From Xylophilus sp. GW821-FHT01B05 (lineage in GTDB: Bacteria; Pseudomonadota; Gammaproteobacteria; Burkholderiales; Burkholderiaceae_C), in contig CP152408.1 in the NCBI GenBank assembly GCA_038961845.1, positions 3,906,001 through 3,970,000 of the forward strand: DNA of 64,000 nt, written 5' to 3'. The notes under the pieces are model-generated. The model searched no databases and had not been told where the DNA came from. It saw only the letters and a list, made by a program, of their open reading frames with translations. Each line of letters starts with the position of its first letter. The stretch's first letter is position 1. The position numbers and the translations under genes are program-made. Positions 60,697 to 64,000 of the stretch are shown here, one piece after another.

Positions 60697-61674
60697 ATGC
60701 CCCTTTTCGGTTGCCTGCGTGTCGCCCTTGCCGCCGTCCCGCTTTGCCTTGCCGCCCTCGCGCCGGCCCACGCAGCCTACCCGGACAAGCCGATCCGGCT
60801 GATCGCACCCTACGCGGCCGGCGGCCTGACCGACATCCTGGCGCGTTCGCTGGCGCAGGAACTGTCCAACCGCATCGGCCAGCCTGTCATCGTCGAAAAC
60901 CGCGCGGGAGCCGGTGGCATCATCGGCGCGGACTTCGTCGCCAAGGCCGCACCGGACGGCTACACCCTGGCCATCCTGAGCCAGGGCCTGGCGAGCGTGA
61001 ACACCTCGCTCTATCCGAACCTCCCCTACAACACGCAGCGCGACTTCACGCCCATCTCCCTGGTCGCCAAGTTCTCGATGGTGCTGGTCAGCAACCCGGC
61101 GCGCCAGCCCGAGTCGGCTGCCCAGATGATCGAGCAGGCGCGCAAGACGCCTGGCGCCCTGACCTACGGTTCCGCCGGCAATGCGTCGACGGCGCACCTG
61201 ACGATGGCCATGCTGAACGACGTCACCGGCACGAAGATGCTGCACGTGCCGTTCAAGGGCGAATCGCCCGCCTTCACCGAGCTCGTCGGCGGCCGCATCG
61301 ACAGCATCTTTGCCACCGTGGGCGGCGCGCTGCCCTTGATCGAGGGCGGCAAGCTGCGGGCCATCGCCGTGGCGGACAAGACGCGCAACTCCCAGCTGCC
61401 CGATGTCCCCACCCTGCGCGAGGTGGGCGTCAAGGACTTCGAAGTGTTCGGCTGGTATGCCGTGCTCGCACCGGCCAACGTGCCCGCAGATGTCGTCGCA
61501 CGCCTGAGCAAAGAACTCATGGCCATCGGCAAGGACCCGGCATTCCAGAAATCGACCATGGCACGCGGCATCGAAGCCGTCGGCAGTACGCCCGAAGAGG
61601 CCGCCAGGACCATCCGCGAAGAGACGGCGCGCTGGAGCGCCATCATCAAGAAGACCGGCATCACCGTCGATTGA
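60697..61674 (+). CDS. Bug-family tripartite tricarboxylate transporter receptor 6
   Basis: This 325-residue exported receptor has a signal ending near AHAAYP (about residue 28). Bug motifs follow: YPDKPIRLIAPYAAGGLTD, VIVENRAGAGG and HVPFKGESP (about 187). The ATG at 60697 has AGAAG upstream and gives a compact signal peptide; a TTG two codons earlier is less likely. It precedes the thioesterase gene by 39 bases, and both are probably co-transcribed. Confidence 0.91.
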   Translation: MPLFGCLRVALAAVPLCLAALAPAHAAYPDKPIRLIAPYAAGGLTDILARSLAQELSNRIGQPVIVENRAGAGGIIGADFVAKAAPDGYTLAILSQGLASVNTSLYPNLPYNTQRDFTPISLVAKFSMVLVSNPARQPESAAQMIEQARKTPGALTYGSAGNASTAHLTMAMLNDVTGTKMLHVPFKGESPAFTELVGGRIDSIFATVGGALPLIEGGKLRAIAVADKTRNSQLPDVPTLREVGVKDFEVFGWYAVLAPANVPADVVARLSKELMAIGKDPAFQKSTMARGIEAVGSTPEEAARTIREETARWSAIIKKTGITVD

Positions 61675-61713
61675 GCCGCCGCCGTCCATCACGACCACAG
61701 CACAGGAGACAAC

Positions 61714-62124
61714 ATGACCGAGCCACACGACGCACGCAAGGACTACCCCGACTTCGGTGCATTGCTCGGCGTCGAGATCCGGCTGCCCGCCTCGGGCGTG
61801 GCCGAACTCGAGCTGCCGCTCGCGCAGTTCCACTGCAACCGGCTGGGCACGGTGCATGGCGGCGTCATCATGACGCTGCTGGACACCGCTGGCATGTGGG
61901 CGTGCACGGATGGCGGCAAGGCCCCCGTCTGCCCCACCGTTTCGCTCAGCTGCAGCTTCCTGCGGGCCGTGCGCATCGCAGACACACGCACGCTCAAGGC
62001 CCGCGGCGAGGTCGGCCGCAAAGGCCGCTCGATGTACTTCGCCACGGTCTCGGTCCTTGCGGGCGACGCGCTCGTCGCCACCGCACAAGGCGTGTACGCC
62101 GCACCGGCCTCCGAACGCACCTGA
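61714..62124 (+). CDS. PaaI-family hotdog-fold thioesterase
   Basis: This 136-residue hotdog-fold protein has the family motif CNRLGTVHGGVIMTLLDTAG (about residues 43-62), in which HGG and the later Asp lie near the acyl-CoA site, and a GRKGRSMYF strand later (about 102-110). It should hydrolyse a CoA thioester, often phenylacetyl- or hydroxybenzoyl-CoA-type side products in aromatic catabolism. AGGAGAC precedes the ATG by 6 bases. It lies between two Bug receptor genes in the same direction. Confidence 0.92.
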   Translation: MTEPHDARKDYPDFGALLGVEIRLPASGVAELELPLAQFHCNRLGTVHGGVIMTLLDTAGMWACTDGGKAPVCPTVSLSCSFLRAVRIADTRTLKARGEVGRKGRSMYFATVSVLAGDALVATAQGVYAAPASERT

Positions 62125-62169
62125 ACCGCCCCACGCCCCGCCACCACCGTGTCCAGACCTGAGATCCTC

Positions 62170-63144
62170 ATGAAACGCCGTCACGTTCTTGCCGCCATTT
62201 CTTCCGCACCATTGGTGCTGCCCCACCTTGCGTTCGGTCAGGACTTTCCGGTGAAGCCGATCCGGCTGATCGTGCCATTCGCAGCCGGCGGTCCGACCGA
62301 CGCACTCGGCCGCGGTTTCGCGCTGCTGTTGTCCGAAGTGCTCAAGCAGCAGGTCATCGTCGACAACAAGGGCGGCGCCGGCGGCAACATCGGCATCGAC
62401 ATGGTGGCCAGGGCCGCACCCGACGGCTACACGATCGGCCTGGGCACCAACGGCCCGCTCGCCGGCAATCTGGCGCTCTTCAAGAGCATGACCTACGACC
62501 CGGTCCGCGACCTCGCGCCCATCGCGCGCGTGGCCTTCGTCCCGAACGTCATCGCTGTCCACCCCTCGGTTCCAGCCAAGACCTTGGCCGAGCTGTTGGC
62601 GCTGCTCAAGGCCGAGCCCGACCGCTACAGCTTCGGCTCGGGAGGCAACGGCACCACGTCGCACCTTGCCGGCGAATACCTGAAGGTGAAGACCGGCACG
62701 CGCATGACGCATGTGCCTTACAAGGGCGACGGCCCGGGACTCAGCGACGCCATCGGCGGCCAGATCCCGGTCATCATCGCCAGCGTGGCCGCCACGGCAC
62801 CCTACGTGCAGACCGGCAAGCTGCGCGCGCTGGCAGTGACCTCGGCCCAGCGCATGCCGACCCTGCGCGACGTCCCGACGGTCGCCGAAGCGGCCGGGCT
62901 GAAGGGCTTCGATTTCTCGGCCTGGTATGCCCTTGTCGCGCCCGCGCGCACGCCACAGGAGATCGTGACCCGCCTCAGCGTCGCAAGCCTGCAGGTGGCC
63001 GAATCGCCGCAGATGATCGAGCGCTTGTCCACGCTTGGTGGCCTGCCGGCCCCCATGAACGCGGAGCAACTGGGCCAGTACATCCGTTCCGAGATTCCGC
63101 GGATGGCGCAGGTCATCAGGGAGACCGGCGCCAAGGCCGACTGA
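62170..63144 (+). CDS. Bug-family tripartite tricarboxylate transporter receptor 7
   Basis: This 324-residue exported receptor starts MKRRHVLAAI with a hydrophobic signal ending near AFGQDF. Bug motifs follow: FPVKPIRLIVPFAAGGPTD, VIVDNKGGAGG and HVPYKGDGP (about 184). The ATG at 62170 fits the signal peptide; a GTG at 62149 is an alternative. It lies 45 bases after the thioesterase gene. It is the last intact receptor of the window. Confidence 0.91.
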   Translation: MKRRHVLAAISSAPLVLPHLAFGQDFPVKPIRLIVPFAAGGPTDALGRGFALLLSEVLKQQVIVDNKGGAGGNIGIDMVARAAPDGYTIGLGTNGPLAGNLALFKSMTYDPVRDLAPIARVAFVPNVIAVHPSVPAKTLAELLALLKAEPDRYSFGSGGNGTTSHLAGEYLKVKTGTRMTHVPYKGDGPGLSDAIGGQIPVIIASVAATAPYVQTGKLRALAVTSAQRMPTLRDVPTVAEAAGLKGFDFSAWYALVAPARTPQEIVTRLSVASLQVAESPQMIERLSTLGGLPAPMNAEQLGQYIRSEIPRMAQVIRETGAKAD

Positions 63145-63497
63145 GCGCTTCCGCACCATAGCCATGCCCCCGATTTGCCTGTTCCCGTTTGCGCGATACC
63201 GGACATCGGCAGCGACGTTTTGGCCACTGTCTCCTGCGCACGCACGGTTGTGCGCTCGGCGTACAGATCCACTGCGCTGCCGGCCCTGCGCCACCCGCCC
63301 AGGGGCTGCAGCGGCTGGCACAGCGTTTGCACAAGACCCTAGGACTGCCGCATCGTCCGGAGACACCGGTGACGGCAGTCAGCGAACGCCGCCGGACCGC
63401 GCTGGGCAGGATGCAACGCACACGCAAGCACCTTGCACCGGTCCGTCTGCTCTCCCGCTCGCGCCTGTGCCCAATTCACCTCTTGCCTGGTAAGCCC
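63145..63497. other. Intergenic stretch upstream of the last aldehyde dehydrogenase gene
   Basis: No gene could be supported in these 353 bases. The frames that are open on either strand are short and show compositional rather than protein-like patterns. No clear operator, terminator or repeat was recognised. Because it precedes an operon start it should contain a promoter, but none close to consensus was seen. Confidence 0.5.
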
Positions 63498-64000
63498 ATG
63501 ACCCAATCGACCAACACTGTATCGCCCTCCCCCGCAACGCAAAGCCCCGAGTACCAGAAGGCGCTGGCCTGGCTCGAATCCGGTCCCAAGCGGCTGTTGA
63601 TCGGCGGCCAATGGGTCGATGCGCAATCCGGCAAGACCTTCGATGTCGTCAATCCGTCGACGGAGAAGGTCCTCACCCGCATCGCCGAAGCCGACAGCGC
63701 GGACATCGACCTGGCAGTCATCGCCGCACGCCGCGCGTTCGAGGCGCGCACGTGGACCGGTATCTCGCCGCACCAACGCACCCGGCTGCTGCTGAAGATT
63801 GCGGATGCGGTGGAGGCCAACGCGCAGGAGCTTGCCGTCCTCGAAGCGCTCGACATGGGCGCCCCCCTGTCCGCCTGCGTGCCCCGCGCAACGCAGACGG
63901 CTGAGATCTTCCGCTATTACGCAGGCTGGCCCACCAAGGTCCATGGCTCCACCAACCCCATGGATGCAGACCGCTTCCAATACATGCTGCGCGAACCGAT
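63498..64000 (+). CDS. Aldehyde dehydrogenase, N-terminal part (3' end outside window)
   Basis: The first 167 codons of an ALDH-superfamily enzyme are present: LLIGGQWVDAQSGKTFDVVNPSTE (about 34-57) and the following helices AARRAFEARTWTGISPHQRTRLL (about 77-99). The catalytic Glu and Cys lie beyond the edge. The frame is open to base 64000. It is not the same as the ALDH at 33096, which has a different N-terminus and spacing. It probably oxidises an aldehyde in the cargo pathway. Confidence 0.88.
   Translation, partial: MTQSTNTVSPSPATQSPEYQKALAWLESGPKRLLIGGQWVDAQSGKTFDVVNPSTEKVLTRIAEADSADIDLAVIAARRAFEARTWTGISPHQRTRLLLKIADAVEANAQELAVLEALDMGAPLSACVPRATQTAEIFRYYAGWPTKVHGSTNPMDADRFQYMLREP

Noticed and set aside
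60301..63366. A 1021-codon open frame on the minus strand
   Set aside because: It lies antisense to two Bug genes and the thioesterase gene, all with clear family motifs. Its translation is rich in His, Arg, Gly and Ala with no recognisable domain, as expected from the complement of high-GC genes.

Overview
The window is high-GC DNA with dense, often overlapping genes. The best fit is a betaproteobacterium of the Burkholderiales (Bordetella/Achromobacter/Comamonadaceae type). The grounds are the ICEclc/PAGI-2-type conjugation genes, the abundance of Bug-type periplasmic receptors, and an aromatic-acid style catabolic gene set. No rRNA, tRNA, CRISPR array, insertion sequence or integrase was seen.

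Region 1 (1 to about 28.1 kb) is the transfer core of an ICEclc/PFGI-1-type integrative and conjugative element. It begins inside a DUF6094-like protein. Two small paralogous proteins and a SNF2-type helicase follow. Next comes the complete GI-type (PFL_46xx/47xx) type IV secretion cluster in its usual order: PilL lipoprotein, a coiled-coil membrane protein, PFL_4693, lytic transglycosylase, PFL_4695, TraD coupling protein, PFL_4697, RAQPRD, PFL_4701, PFL_4702, TIGR03750, PFL_4703 (VirB8-like), PFL_4704 (VirB9/TraK-like), PFL_4705 (VirB10-like), TIGR03751 lipoprotein, TraC ATPase, DsbA-like protein, RadC, PFL_4709, PFL_4710 (TraU-like), PFL_4711 (TraH-like), a small membrane protein and TraG. 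DUF3742 and a RES-type toxin/antitoxin pair lie on the minus strand, and the MobH relaxase closes the region. Three transfer-operon heads share an ATTGTTTG element about 60 bp before their start codons. The radC gene has a strikingly structured leader.

Region 2 (28.3 to 64 kb) is catabolic and transport cargo. In ICEclc-type elements cargo lies between the relaxase gene and the integrase, so the integrase and attachment site are predicted beyond the right edge. An IclR regulator diverges from a plus-strand array: GMC oxidoreductase, Bug receptor, frameshifted SDR, aldehyde dehydrogenase, TRAP permeases, alpha/beta hydrolase, Bug receptor, TRAP receptor, amidohydrolase, a 6-phosphogluconate dehydrogenase-like protein and a NIPSNAP protein. 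A convergent minus-strand operon carries a second copy of the same kind of module (Bug, carboxymuconolactone decarboxylase-like, amidohydrolase, SDR, 6PGDH-like). It diverges from a LysR regulator.

Beyond LysR lie another Bug receptor and two very similar MmgE/PrpD proteins that bracket a full branched-chain-amino-acid-type ABC transporter and an SDR. Then come a Bug receptor, a decayed PQQ-glucose-dehydrogenase remnant, two more Bug receptors around a PaaI-type thioesterase, and the start of another aldehyde dehydrogenase. The gene set points to uptake and stepwise oxidation, hydrolysis and hydration of organic acids, but the substrate cannot be named from sequence. Seven Bug receptors are present with no TctA/TctB permease in the window.
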